DNA from: SURF-21 sp964510515
GTDB lineage: Bacteria > Actinomycetota > Geothermincolia > Geothermincolales > RBG-13-55-18
Direction of reading: 5' to 3'
DNA length: 64,000 nt
Assembly (NCBI GenBank): GCA_964510515.1
Contig: CAZEAU010000001.1
Span: 62,001 to 126,000, forward strand
Below, in pieces: positions 17,005 to 26,247 of the stretch. Position numbers and translations under genes: made by a program. Below the pieces are notes generated by a model that worked only from the letters and a program-made list of their open reading frames with translations, had not been told where the DNA came from and ran no database searches. How positions within the stretch are numbered: the first letter of the stretch is position 1; each line of letters starts with the position of its first letter.

Positions 17005-17033
17005 TTGACAACCCCCCTCTTTGCCATTAACTT
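17005..17033 (+). promoter_or_regulatory. Sigma-70-type promoter for ffh-rpsP
   Basis: A perfect TTGACA at 17005-17010 and TAACTT at 17028-17033 are 17 bases apart, inside an A+T-rich patch that stands out from its G+C-rich surroundings. The expected start near 17040 gives a leader of about 87 bases before ffh. Confidence 0.6.
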
Positions 17034-17126
17034 AATTGTTTAGTGATGGCGCGGGCGCGCGCCGCCCGGGGGGAGGCGAGAGGCCCCGTCCCGGGGTCGA
17101 GGGAAAGCGAAGAAGGTGGAGAAGCG

Positions 17127-18455
<1,329 letters not shown>

Positions 18456-18506
18456 CGGATCCGCGGGATATGCGGGACGGAGGCCAGCGAAAGGAGAGCG
18501 GTTTAA

Positions 18507-18776
18507 TTGGTGAAGCTGAGGCTGAGGAGGATGGGGGCGAAGAAGAAGCCCTACTACCGCGTGGTGGCGGCGGACGCGCGCAGCCCCCGCGACGGCAGGT
18601 TCCTCGACATACTGGGGAGCTATGATCCCCGCCGGGAGCCCTCCCTGATCGAGCTGGACGAGGATAAGGCCTTGAAATGGCTTCGCGACGGCGCGCAGCC
18701 CACCGGCCAGGTGCGCAAGCTCATGCAGATCAAGGGCATATGGCAGAAGTTCCAGGAGGAAAAAAGTGGAAAGTGA
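18507..18776 (+). CDS. rpsP: 30S ribosomal protein S16
   Basis: Ribosomal protein of 89 residues with the family start MVKLRLRRMGAKKKPYYRVV and FLDILGSYDPRREP. The start is TTG, followed directly by a GTG codon; AAGGAG lies 10 bases before the TTG. It follows ffh and overlaps the KH-domain gene by 11 bases, the canonical ffh-rpsP-khpA-rimM-trmD-rplS order. Confidence 0.96.
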   Translation: MVKLRLRRMGAKKKPYYRVVAADARSPRDGRFLDILGSYDPRREPSLIELDEDKALKWLRDGAQPTGQVRKLMQIKGIWQKFQEEKSGK

Positions 18777-19032
18777 CCGGGCGCCGAGCCAGGAGATAGA
18801 AGTGCGGGACCTGCTCGAATACCTGGCCAGATCCCTGGTGGACAACCCCGATGGCGTGGAGGTCAGCACGGTGGAAGGGGAGAGGTCCATCATCCTCCAG
18901 CTGCGCGTGGACCCCGACGACGTGGGCAAGGTCATCGGCAAGAAAGGGCGCATCGCCCAGGCCATGCGCACGCTGGTCAAGGCCTCGGCGACCAGGGGGG
19001 GGCGCAACGCCATCGTCGAGATCATCGACTGA
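18766..19032 (+). CDS. khpA: KH-domain RNA-binding protein KhpA
   Basis: Small RNA-binding protein of 88 residues (YlqC family). The single KH domain carries the GxxG loop in VGKVIGKKGRIAQAMRTLV. KhpA usually works with KhpB (Jag) as a global RNA-binding pair linked to cell division and envelope growth in Gram-positive bacteria; khpB is not in this window. The GTG start lies inside the end of rpsP, so the two are probably translationally coupled. Confidence 0.92.
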   Translation: MESDRAPSQEIEVRDLLEYLARSLVDNPDGVEVSTVEGERSIILQLRVDPDDVGKVIGKKGRIAQAMRTLVKASATRGGRNAIVEIID

Positions 19033-19037
19033 TCCCC

Positions 19038-19562
19038 GTGTCTCCTCCCCGGGATGAACCCGCCTTCATCGTCACCGGCAGGGTGATCAAGCCCTACGGC
19101 GTCCTCGGCTGGGTCAAGGTCGAGGTGCTCTCCTCCAACCCACACCGCTTCCGCGCGGGCAACAGCTTCGTGCTGGAGGGTGGGGAGGAGGGGGGCAGGC
19201 TGCTCTTGGAGGAGGCGCGGCCGAGGCCCGCATCCCTGCTGGCGAAATTCGCGGGCATCGACGACCGGGAAGGCGCGGAGGGCATCGCGGGGCGGCTGCT
19301 CATGGTGACGCCGCAGGAGGTGGGGGAGGCCCCGGAGGGAGCGGTGTGGGAGCATCAGTTGCTCGGCCTGAGGGTGAGCACCCGGGGGGGCAGGTGCCTG
19401 GGCGAGGTGCTGGAGGTCCTGGAGACGGGGGCCAACGACGTCCTGGTGGTGGGGGGAGAAAGGGAGTGCCTGGTGCCCATGACCGCGGAAGTGGTGAGGG
19501 AGATCGACCTGGAGGCTGGGGCCATCGTCATCGAGCCCATCGCGGGCCTGCTGGAGGAATGA
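19038..19562 (+). CDS. rimM: Ribosome maturation factor RimM
   Basis: Assembly factor for the head of the 30S subunit that binds S19. It has 174 residues. The N-terminal barrel starts with FIVTGRVIKPYGVLGWVKVE, the usual GxIxKphGlrGevkv signature. The C-terminal PRC-barrel contains WEHQLLGLRVST, LGEVLEVLETGANDVLVV and the closing VREIDLEAGAIVIEPIAGLL. The start is GTG, five bases after the khpA stop. Confidence 0.94.
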   Translation: MSPPRDEPAFIVTGRVIKPYGVLGWVKVEVLSSNPHRFRAGNSFVLEGGEEGGRLLLEEARPRPASLLAKFAGIDDREGAEGIAGRLLMVTPQEVGEAPEGAVWEHQLLGLRVSTRGGRCLGEVLEVLETGANDVLVVGGERECLVPMTAEVVREIDLEAGAIVIEPIAGLLEE

Positions 19563-19566
19563 GAGC

Positions 19567-20289
19567 GTGCGCATCGACGTTTACACCATCTTTCCCGCCA
19601 TCTTCGCGTCTCCCCTGCGGGAGGGGCTGCTGGGCAAGGCCATACGCGGCGGGATCCTGGAAGTGAGGGTACACGACATCCGGGAGTTCGCCGCGGGCAG
19701 GCATCGCCAGGTGGACGACGCCCCTTTCGGGGGAGGGCCGGGCATGGTCATGAAACCCGAGCCGGTCTTCGAGGCGGTCACCCGCACGCTGGGTTACTCC
19801 CTCGACGACCTCGAGACGCTGAAGCGGGAGGTGCGCACGGTCATGCTCACCCCCCGCGGTCGGCGCCTGGAGCAGAGGGGCGTGGAGGAGCTGGCCGCGC
19901 AGCGGCATATAGCGCTCATCTGCGGCCGTTACGAGGGCATGGACGAGAGGGTGCTCGACAACCTGTGCACGGAGGCCCTCTCCATCGGCGATTACGTCCT
20001 TTCCGGGGGGGAGCTGGCGGCCCTGGTGGTCATCGAGTCCGTCACCCGCCTGGTGCCCGGCGTGGTGGGAAACGTGGAATCGCTCGCCGAGGAGTCCTTT
20101 TCCCGGGGGCTCCTGGAATACCCGCAGTACACTCGGCCCGCCGATTACCGCGGCTGGAAGGTTCCCGGGGTGCTGCTCTCGGGCGACCACGGCGAGGTGC
20201 AGCGCTGGAGGCGCGAGGCGGCCCGGGAATGGACGAGGAAGTGGCGCCCCGAGCTGCCGGGCGCGGAGGGAGGGGGGGGAGGGGCGTGA
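19567..20289 (+). CDS. trmD: tRNA (guanine(37)-N1)-methyltransferase TrmD
   Basis: SPOUT-family methyltransferase that makes m1G37 in tRNAs reading CNN codons and prevents +1 frameshifting. It has 240 residues. The sequence starts RIDVYTIFPAIFASPLREGL, with DDAPFGGGPGMVMKPEP next and the trefoil knot ISIGDYVLSGGELAALVVIE at about residues 137-157. The substrate-binding CGRYEGMDERVL is intact. The GTG start is four bases after the rimM stop. The last dozen residues are a Gly-rich tail. Confidence 0.96.
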   Translation: MRIDVYTIFPAIFASPLREGLLGKAIRGGILEVRVHDIREFAAGRHRQVDDAPFGGGPGMVMKPEPVFEAVTRTLGYSLDDLETLKREVRTVMLTPRGRRLEQRGVEELAAQRHIALICGRYEGMDERVLDNLCTEALSIGDYVLSGGELAALVVIESVTRLVPGVVGNVESLAEESFSRGLLEYPQYTRPADYRGWKVPGVLLSGDHGEVQRWRREAAREWTRKWRPELPGAEGGGGGA

Positions 20290-20437
20290 GGCTTCCGCGC
20301 CGGACGCGGGGCGCGCGCCGCGGGTGGCCCAACACCCGGCGACGCTTTTAGGCTAAAATGGCATATTGTGCCCTTTGGCCTCGCCCTTGCCGGGCCTCGG
20401 GGTCGAGGGTGTAATATAGCGGAGAGGAGGAATCGAG

Positions 20438-20785
20438 ATGCAGAAGACGGACATGATCGAGAGCGAATACCTGCGGGATGACATACCGGACTTCCGGCCC
20501 GGAGACACGCTGAAGGTCCATGTCAGGGTGGTAGAGGGAAGCCGGGAGCGTATCCAGGTCTTCCAGGGAGTGGCCATCGCGCGCAAGGGCGGCGGCGCGC
20601 GGGAGACCTTCACGGTGCGCAAGGTCTCCTTCGGGATAGGCGTCGAGCGTACCTTCCCGGTCCATTCCCCCATCATCTCCAAGATAGAGGTGGTGACCCG
20701 GGGCAGGGTGAGGCGTGCCAAGCTCTACTATCTCAGGGACCGGGTCGGCAAGGCGGCCAAGGTCAAGGAGAAGCGCCGGACCTGA
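20438..20785 (+). CDS. rplS: 50S ribosomal protein L19
   Basis: Ribosomal protein of 115 residues at the 30S-50S interface. Family motifs are FRPGDTLKVHVRVVEGSRER, QVFQGVAIARKGGGARETFT and FPVHSPIISKIEVV. GAGAGGAGG lies eight bases before the ATG. The 148-base gap to trmD contains A+T-rich hexamers (TAATAT at 20412-20417, with TTGCCG 19 bases upstream) that could be a separate promoter. Confidence 0.96.
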   Translation: MQKTDMIESEYLRDDIPDFRPGDTLKVHVRVVEGSRERIQVFQGVAIARKGGGARETFTVRKVSFGIGVERTFPVHSPIISKIEVVTRGRVRRAKLYYLRDRVGKAAKVKEKRRT

Positions 20786-20795
20786 AACGAGGCCC

Positions 20796-21512
20796 ATGCC
20801 CGAGGACCCCATGCCCCCAGACCCCCTGAGCCGGGGAGCGGAGGAGACCCCGCGCCCGCGCGAGCGGGCTCCCGTGCCGGACGGAGGCCGCCCGCCCGGC
20901 GGGAAGGGCGGGCGCGCCCGCGACCATTACCTGGCCCTGGCCCTCGAGTTCGCGGTGCTATTCATCATCGCCCTGGTTATCGCCATCTACCTGCAGGCCT
21001 TCGCCATCAAGCCCTTCATGATACCCTCGCCCTCCATGGAGCCGACCCTGCGCGCGGGCGACCGCGTGCTGGTGGACCGCGCGACCTATCACTTCCGCGA
21101 GCCCAGGCGCGGCGAGGTGGTGGTCTTTCGCTTCGACCCCAACGACGCCGCCAACTGGACCCGGGGCGGGAACGGCTTCACCCGCTCCCTCGACCTTTTG
21201 GCGGAGATACTCAACATCACCCACCAGGGTTCCCTGCAGTTCATAAAGAGGGTGGTGGGGGTGGGCGGCGACACCGTGGAGCTGCGCGAGGGCGACCTCT
21301 ACGTCAACGGCGACCCCTACGAGGCCGGCTACGGTTTCGTGCAGGACAGCGCCAACGGCAAGTGGGAGGTGCCCGAGGGCACGCTCATGGTCATGGGCGA
21401 CAACCGCCCCAACTCCAACGACAGCAGGCGCTGGGGGTTTGTGCCCCTGCAGGCGGTCATCGGCCGCGGGGTGCTCATCTGGTGGCCCCCGAGCAGATGG
21501 GCCACGCTCTAG
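20796..21512 (+). CDS. lepB: Type I signal peptidase
   Basis: Membrane serine protease that removes signal peptides from exported proteins. It has 238 residues from the ATG at 20796 (CGAGG just upstream); ATG at 20811 is an alternative. A proline- and arginine-rich cytoplasmic tail of about 45 residues leads to one membrane segment (ALEFAVLFIIALVIAIYLQ). The catalytic serine is in IPSPSMEPTLRAGDRVLV, the general-base lysine in FIKRVVGVGGDTVEL, and the closing box is MGDNRPNSNDSR. It sits downstream of rplS and upstream of rnhB, the usual order. Confidence 0.95.
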   Translation: MPEDPMPPDPLSRGAEETPRPRERAPVPDGGRPPGGKGGRARDHYLALALEFAVLFIIALVIAIYLQAFAIKPFMIPSPSMEPTLRAGDRVLVDRATYHFREPRRGEVVVFRFDPNDAANWTRGGNGFTRSLDLLAEILNITHQGSLQFIKRVVGVGGDTVELREGDLYVNGDPYEAGYGFVQDSANGKWEVPEGTLMVMGDNRPNSNDSRRWGFVPLQAVIGRGVLIWWPPSRWATL

Positions 21513-21516
21513 GGAG

Positions 21517-22155
21517 ATGGCGGGGTTGTCATCACCCGGCATCGCCGCCGAGAGTTGGGCGCGGAGGCAGGGATACCGCCGCATAGCGGGCAGCGACGAG
21601 GCGGGCAGGGGAGCCCTGGCCGGGCCCCTGGTGGCGGCGGCGGTGATTTTGCCGGAGGACGGCGCGGTCGAAGGCCTGCGGGGACTCAGCGACTCCAAGC
21701 TGCTCTCCGCGAAGGCCAGGGGGGAGCTCTTCCGCCGCATCGCCCGGGTCGCGCTGGCCTGGTCCTTCGCCTGTGTGCCCGCCTCGGACATAGACGCGGG
21801 CGGCCTGCAGGGGGCGAACATGGCCGCCATGCGCGAGGCGGTGCTCTCGCTCGACCCCCCGCCCGGGCTGGTGATGGTGGACTATTACCGCATCGAGGGC
21901 CTGCAGGTGCCGCAGTGGAGCATGGCGCACGGAGACCGCGTCTGCCGCAGCATCGCCGCGGCGTCCGTCCTGGCCAAGGTGATCAGGGATCACCTGATGT
22001 GGCACTGGTCGCTGTGCTTCCCGCAGTACGGGTTCGAGACCAACAAGGGTTACGGCACGCCGCAGCACCTCAGGGCGCTGGCGGAACACGGCCCGGCGCC
22101 CTGCCACCGCAGCTCCTTTCGCGGCGTACGGCAGCTGGAGATGGGGCTGGGATGA
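21517..22155 (+). CDS. rnhB: Ribonuclease HII
   Basis: Removes RNA from RNA-DNA hybrids and single misincorporated ribonucleotides. It has 212 residues. The active-site block is AGSDEAGRGALAGPLVAAAV (Asp-Glu pair), followed by LSDSKLLSAKARGEL, a third acidic site in VMVDYYRIEG and the RNase HII-specific GDRVCRSIAAASVLAKVIRD. The ATG at 21517 almost touches its AGGGAG, so the TTG at 21526 is a plausible alternative start. It follows lepB after four bases. Confidence 0.94.
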   Translation: MAGLSSPGIAAESWARRQGYRRIAGSDEAGRGALAGPLVAAAVILPEDGAVEGLRGLSDSKLLSAKARGELFRRIARVALAWSFACVPASDIDAGGLQGANMAAMREAVLSLDPPPGLVMVDYYRIEGLQVPQWSMAHGDRVCRSIAAASVLAKVIRDHLMWHWSLCFPQYGFETNKGYGTPQHLRALAEHGPAPCHRSSFRGVRQLEMGLG

Positions 22156-22298
22156 AGAGGGGGGCCGCGGGCCCGGGCGGCGGGGAGGGCGGGCGCGGGT
22201 GCGGAAAGCGCTGACCTCTCCCCGCGGCTGTCGGCGGAGGCTGCTGTAATGGTAGGGCGCAGGCGCTCGCCGCCGGCGACGAGGGCACGGAGGCGGAG

Positions 22299-22664
22299 AT
22301 GGGAAATCGCGAATTGGGGATGGCGGGAGAGGAGGCGGCCTGCGCCTTCCTCAGGCGCGGGGGCTACCGTATCCTGGACAGGAATTACCGCTGCGCCTAC
22401 GGGGAGATCGACATCGTGGCCCGCTCCGGGGGGGTCACGGTGTTCTGCGAGGTGAAGGCGCGCTCCGGGGGGGAAGTGGAGGAAGCCCTGGGGGCGGTGG
22501 ACGAGAGAAGGCGGGGGCGCCTGTCCCGGGCGGCCGCCCATTATCTCTGCGCCGTGGGGGCGGGCGGGGGGGAGTGTCGCTTCGACGTCATCGCCCTGCT
22601 GAAAAGGGGCGCGGGGTGGAAGGTCGTGCACGTGGAGGACGCCTTCGAGGCGGGGGAGATGTAG
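22299..22664 (+). CDS. YraN/UPF0102-family nuclease-fold protein
   Basis: A 121-residue protein of the YraN family, with a restriction-endonuclease-like fold and no firmly known substrate. Family signatures are GMAGEEAACAFLRRGGYRIL, NYRCAYGEIDIVAR and VFCEVKAR, which hold the E-x(n)-D-x(n)-ExK catalytic pattern. Conserved placement is after rnhB and before comM/dprA, as here, which suggests a role in DNA uptake or recombination. The ATG start follows CGGAGGCGGAG. Confidence 0.9.
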   Translation: MGNRELGMAGEEAACAFLRRGGYRILDRNYRCAYGEIDIVARSGGVTVFCEVKARSGGEVEEALGAVDERRRGRLSRAAAHYLCAVGAGGGECRFDVIALLKRGAGWKVVHVEDAFEAGEM

Positions 22665-22743
22665 GGAACCGGGCGGGAAGCGCCCGCTGTGTGCGGGAGA
22701 GGGCGCCCGCCTGCGGGGGAGACGCGCATGCGGCCGGGGCAGG

Positions 22744-22749
22744 TATAAT
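22744..22749 (+). promoter_or_regulatory. Perfect -10 hexamer upstream of the zinc-ribbon membrane protein
   Basis: TATAAT in the context GTATAATG, 62 bases before the ATG at 22812. No -35 box is recognisable. The expected transcription start is near 22756. Confidence 0.5.
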
Positions 22750-22811
22750 GTTGTCGCGCCGGCTTGAGGGACGGTACGGCGAGATGCCGGAGAAGAGGCG
22801 AAAGAGGCAAG

Positions 22812-23384
22812 ATGAAGGCATGCCCCTGGTGCGGCAGGAACAACCTGGACAGCGACGAGTACTGCTTCAACTGCGAGAGGGACCTGGGCGCCGTTCCCGA
22901 TGAGGGCCAGGCCTTCGTCTGCGAGGAGGAGATCAGGCGCACGCGCGTCCACCGCCCTCCATCCATGCTCGGACTGGTTCTTGCGTCCCTGCTGCGCAAG
23001 GCGGTGCTGGCCGTGCTGTCCCTGGGGGCCTTCTCCATCTTCGCCCTTCTGGCCATCTGGGTCAGCTACGACAATTCCACCCTCGCCCTGGCGGCGCTGG
23101 GATTGCTGGCGGTGGCCCTGCTCATCACCCTGTGCTATCCCGACGCCGCCCTCGCGCGCCGCATCGGGCTGCGGGGCGTCGTGGTGTCCCTCGTCTCCAA
23201 CGCCATCATCCTCACGGCCGTCACCCCCCCCGCGCTCGTCTTCCTCTCCCGCAAGGGGTATATAGCGGGGGTATGGGATTTCCTCGCCAGGTCCTGGTGG
23301 TGGTTCCCCGCCGTCCTCGTTCTGGCCGCGCTGATCGCCTGGCTGTGCGGCCGCCGCGCCTACGCCGAGACGGCGAGCCCCTAG
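22812..23384 (+). CDS. Zinc-ribbon multi-pass membrane protein of unknown function
   Basis: Not recognised as a named family. The 190-residue protein starts with a zinc ribbon, CPWCGRNN then CFNCERDLG (two CxxC pairs, residues about 4-24). A charged linker follows, then four hydrophobic stretches long enough to cross the membrane: around AVLAVLSLGAFSIFALLAIW, LALAALGLLAVALLITL, VVVSLVSNAIILTAV and the segment before its C-terminal arginines. The ATG at 22812 is chosen because the ribbon follows at once. It has its own likely promoter and sits between yraN and comM, so a link to DNA uptake is possible but unsupported. Confidence 0.7.
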   Translation: MKACPWCGRNNLDSDEYCFNCERDLGAVPDEGQAFVCEEEIRRTRVHRPPSMLGLVLASLLRKAVLAVLSLGAFSIFALLAIWVSYDNSTLALAALGLLAVALLITLCYPDAALARRIGLRGVVVSLVSNAIILTAVTPPALVFLSRKGYIAGVWDFLARSWWWFPAVLVLAALIAWLCGRRAYAETASP

Positions 23385-23434
23385 GGCCGCGCCGCGACCG
23401 CAGCGGCCGCCGCGGCGCGATGTCACCGGCTTCT

Positions 23435-23458
23435 TATACAATATGGATAACTTGTATA
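23435..23458 (+). promoter_or_regulatory. Inverted repeat overlapping the comM promoter/leader
   Basis: TATACAA (23435-23441) and TTGTATA (23452-23458) form a perfect 7-bp inverted repeat with a 10-base spacer. It ends directly on the comM Shine-Dalgarno AGGAGGTGAT. TACAAT within the left arm could be a -10 box. It could be a repressor operator or an RNA hairpin beside the ribosome-binding site. Confidence 0.5.
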
Positions 23459-23470
23459 GGAGGTGATGGC

Positions 23471-25027
23471 GTGTTCACTCGGGTGGATAGCTGCTCCATC
23501 CTGGGGATGGAGGTGGTCAGAGTGGAGGTGGAGGTGAATACCTCCGGGAGCCTCCCCGGTATCTACATGGTCGGCCTTCCGGACACGGCGGTACGCGAGA
23601 GCTACCGGCGCATCAAGGCCGCGGTGGCCAATTCGGGCCTGCTCTTCTGCCGCCGGCTCATAACCGTCAACCTGGCTCCGGCGCATCTGCGCAAGGAGGG
23701 CTCGAACTTCGACCTCCCCATCGCCCTGGCCATCCTGGCGGTGTCGGGCAACCTCGACCCCGATTCCCTGCGCGGGAGGCTGGTGGTGGGCGAGCTCGCG
23801 CTGGACGGCAGGGTGAGGGGGGTGCGCGGCTCCCTGGCCATGGCCCTGTGGGCCAGGCGCAGGGGCAGGGAGGAGATAATCGTCCCCCGCCAGAACCTGC
23901 GCGAGGCGGCGCGCATAGACGGCATCAGGGTCACCGGGGTGGGGACCCTGCGGGAGGCCCTGGAGTACCTGCAGGGCCAGGCGCTCGAGCAGCCCGAGCC
24001 GGAGCCCGTCGCGGACGAGGAGGGCCCCCGCCCCTGCCTCTCGGAGGTCAAGGGGCAGCTGCAGGCGAAGCGCGCGCTGGAGATAGCCGCCGCCGGTTTT
24101 CACAACCTCCTCCTCATCGGCCCGCCGGGTTCGGGAAAGTCGATGCTGGCGGAGCGGCTGCCCGGGGTGCTGCCGCCGCTGAGCGGAGACGAGGTGCTCG
24201 AGGTATCCAGCATACACAGCGTCGCGGGCCTTCTCGATGCGCAGAAACCTCTGTGCGTGAACCCGCCTTTCCGCGCCCCGCACCATTCCATCTCCCACGT
24301 AGGCCTGGTGGGCGGGGGAAGGAATTTCCCCCAGCCGGGAGAGATCACCCTCAGCCACAGGGGCGTGCTCTTCCTGGACGAGCTGCCCGAGTTCCGCCGC
24401 GACGCCCTGGAGGTCTTGCGCCAGCCCATGGAGACGGGCTCGGTGACCATATCGCGCTCGCTGGTGTGCACCAACTTTCCCGCCCGCTTTCTTCTCGCGG
24501 CGGGGATGAATCCCTGCCCCTGCGGCTTCCTGGGCGACGCGCAGCGCGCCTGTTCGTGCTCGCCAGGGGAGGTGAGGCGCTACTATCACCGCGTATCGGG
24601 TCCCCTGCTCGACCGCGTGGATCTGCAGGTGGAGGTGCCGCGACTCGCGCCTCGCGAGCTGGTGGAGTTCCCGGCGGGCGAGACCTCCGGGCAGGTGCGC
24701 GAGAGGGTGCTGAGGGCGCGCGAGCGCCAGGGCGAGAGGTGGGGCGCGGGGGCGACGACCAACGCCCATGCGGACTTGGTGAGCATGCGCGCCGCCTGCC
24801 GCCTGGGGGAGGAGGAGAAGAGGTTCATGTACGCGGCCGCAGACCGCCTGGGGCTCACCGCCCGCGGCTTCGACCGCTGCCTGCGCGTGGCCCGGACCAT
24901 AGCCGACCTCGCCGGCAGGGAGAGGGTGAAGGTGGCCGACCTGGCGGAGGCGGTGCAGTACCGCTCGCTGGAGAGGCTGTGGGGGTCCCCCGTCTTCAGG
25001 GAGGTGGGCTGTGGAAGCGGCATATAG
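23471..25027 (+). CDS. comM: ComM/YifB-family AAA+ ATPase (Mg-chelatase-like)
   Basis: ComM is a hexameric helicase that promotes branch migration during integration of taken-up DNA. This protein has 518 residues. The GTG at 23471 has a perfect AGGAGGTGAT; the longer open frame upstream is not used. The N-terminal Lon-protease-like fold (VNTSGSLPGIYMVGLPDTAV, SNFDLPIALAILAVSG) leads to the AAA+ core with Walker A GPPGSGKSMLAE near residue 217 and Walker B GVLFLDELPEF near 298. A cysteine cluster (CPCG and CSCS) and the C-terminal domain NAHADLVSMRAACRLGEEEK follow. It overlaps dprA by 17 bases, so both DNA-uptake genes are probably co-expressed. Confidence 0.92.
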   Translation: MFTRVDSCSILGMEVVRVEVEVNTSGSLPGIYMVGLPDTAVRESYRRIKAAVANSGLLFCRRLITVNLAPAHLRKEGSNFDLPIALAILAVSGNLDPDSLRGRLVVGELALDGRVRGVRGSLAMALWARRRGREEIIVPRQNLREAARIDGIRVTGVGTLREALEYLQGQALEQPEPEPVADEEGPRPCLSEVKGQLQAKRALEIAAAGFHNLLLIGPPGSGKSMLAERLPGVLPPLSGDEVLEVSSIHSVAGLLDAQKPLCVNPPFRAPHHSISHVGLVGGGRNFPQPGEITLSHRGVLFLDELPEFRRDALEVLRQPMETGSVTISRSLVCTNFPARFLLAAGMNPCPCGFLGDAQRACSCSPGEVRRYYHRVSGPLLDRVDLQVEVPRLAPRELVEFPAGETSGQVRERVLRARERQGERWGAGATTNAHADLVSMRAACRLGEEEKRFMYAAADRLGLTARGFDRCLRVARTIADLAGRERVKVADLAEAVQYRSLERLWGSPVFREVGCGSGI

Positions 25028-26126
25028 GGCCGCCCTGGCGTGCCTGCCGGGCATGAACGCGCTGGCGCTGCCTCGCCTCCTGCGCTTGGCGGGAGGCGCG
25101 CAAGAACTCTGGGAGGTGGTGAGGGGCGGGGGAGCGGGGTCGGCGCGGATGGTGGGGGCGGAGAAGGCGGCGGAATGGGCGCAGCATTGCCGGGGCCGCG
25201 TGCCGCAGCGGCTGGCGGAGGGGTTGCGCCAGAAGGGCATCAGGGTCATAACGCCGCTCGACCCCTCCTATCCTGAGCGCTTGAGCTGCATATACGATCC
25301 GCCCGCGCTGCTCTTCGCACGGGGCGGGGAGCTGCCCGCCGACCTCCCCTGCGTGGCCGTGGTCGGCGCCCGCAGGGCCTCCAGCTACGGCCGCTGGGCC
25401 GCGCAGACCCTGGGCGGAGAACTGGCGCGCAGGGGGGTGGTGGTGGTATCGGGCGCCGCCTATGGGGTGGACGGCCGTGCCCACCAGGGTTGTCTCGAGG
25501 CGGGAGGGGTCACCGTGGCGGTGCTCGGCTGTGGTATCGACGAAGCCTATCCCCGCGAGCACGCGGGGCTGTTGCGCCGCATATGCTCATCCGGCTGCGT
25601 GGTCAGCGAGTATCCCCCCGGGGAGGCGCCGCTCCCCTGGAGGTTTCCCCACCGCAACCGCATCATAGCCGGGCTCTCGCACGCGGTGGTGGTGGTGGAG
25701 GCGTCGGAGAAGAGCGGGGCCCTTATCACCGCCGACATGGCCCTCGAGGAGGGCCGCGAGGTGATGGCGGTGCCGGGCCCCATTGGCAGCTCTCTGTCCC
25801 GGGGGACCAACCGCCTTATCCAGAAAGGGGCCAAGCTGGTGTTGGAGGTGGAGGATATCTGCGAGGAGCTGCCCTTTCTCTGCCTGCAGCCGCCCGGGGG
25901 GGAGGACGGCCGCGGGCGGGGCGGGAACGCCGAGCCGAGCGAGAGCGAACGCGCCTGCGTCGAGTTGTTGCGGGGTGAGGCGCGCGGCCTGGACTGGCTG
26001 GCCGCGCACAGCGGGCGCACGCCGGGCGACCTGTTGGCCTGCCTCAGCGCCATGGCCCTTAAGGGATGGGTGGCGGAGGAAGCGGGGGGACGTTACCGCC
26101 TTCTCCTCGACCCCGTCATGCCCTGA
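25011..26126 (+). CDS. dprA: DNA-processing protein DprA
   Basis: Binds incoming single-stranded DNA and loads RecA in natural transformation. It has 371 residues from the GTG at 25011, which lies inside the end of comM and follows GGGAGGTGG. An N-terminal helix-hairpin-helix/SAM-like region precedes the Rossmann-type DprA domain: VVGARRASSYGRWAAQ, VVSGAAYGVDGRAHQGCL, AVLGCGIDEAYPREH, RFPHRNRIIAGLSHAVVVVE and SGALITADMALEEGREVMAV. A C-terminal winged helix (residues about 310-371) is present. comM and dprA together suggest competence, but no com uptake-pilus genes are in view. Confidence 0.95.
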   Translation: MEAAYRAALACLPGMNALALPRLLRLAGGAQELWEVVRGGGAGSARMVGAEKAAEWAQHCRGRVPQRLAEGLRQKGIRVITPLDPSYPERLSCIYDPPALLFARGGELPADLPCVAVVGARRASSYGRWAAQTLGGELARRGVVVVSGAAYGVDGRAHQGCLEAGGVTVAVLGCGIDEAYPREHAGLLRRICSSGCVVSEYPPGEAPLPWRFPHRNRIIAGLSHAVVVVEASEKSGALITADMALEEGREVMAVPGPIGSSLSRGTNRLIQKGAKLVLEVEDICEELPFLCLQPPGGEDGRGRGGNAEPSESERACVELLRGEARGLDWLAAHSGRTPGDLLACLSAMALKGWVAEEAGGRYRLLLDPVMP

Positions 26127-26127
26127 A

Positions 26128-26225
26128 TGCTAATTTATGCACAATAAGACATTTGTTTAACAAATGAAACATCTCTTGACAATAACCATATTTAATATAA
26201 TATTATATAAGATTTCAACAGCTTG
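26128..26225 (+). promoter_or_regulatory. AT-rich promoter region with a 17-base dyad upstream of xerC
   Basis: About 100 bases of A+T-rich sequence in a G+C-rich chromosome. It holds a perfect dyad CATTTGTTTAACAAATG (26150-26166, 8-bp arms around one T). Ten bases on is TTGACA (26176-26181), with TAATAT 16 bases downstream (26198-26203) and an overlapping TATAAT (26196-26201). The dyad just upstream of the -35 looks like an activator or repressor site. Confidence 0.65.
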
Positions 26226-26247
26226 CTTTGTGCCGAGGGGGAGACGC

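Noticed and set aside
26186..26213. Possible dif site beside xerC
   Set aside because: The right half (TTATATAAGAT) looks dif-like, but the left half does not match a XerC-binding arm, and A+T-rich sequence makes chance similarity easy.
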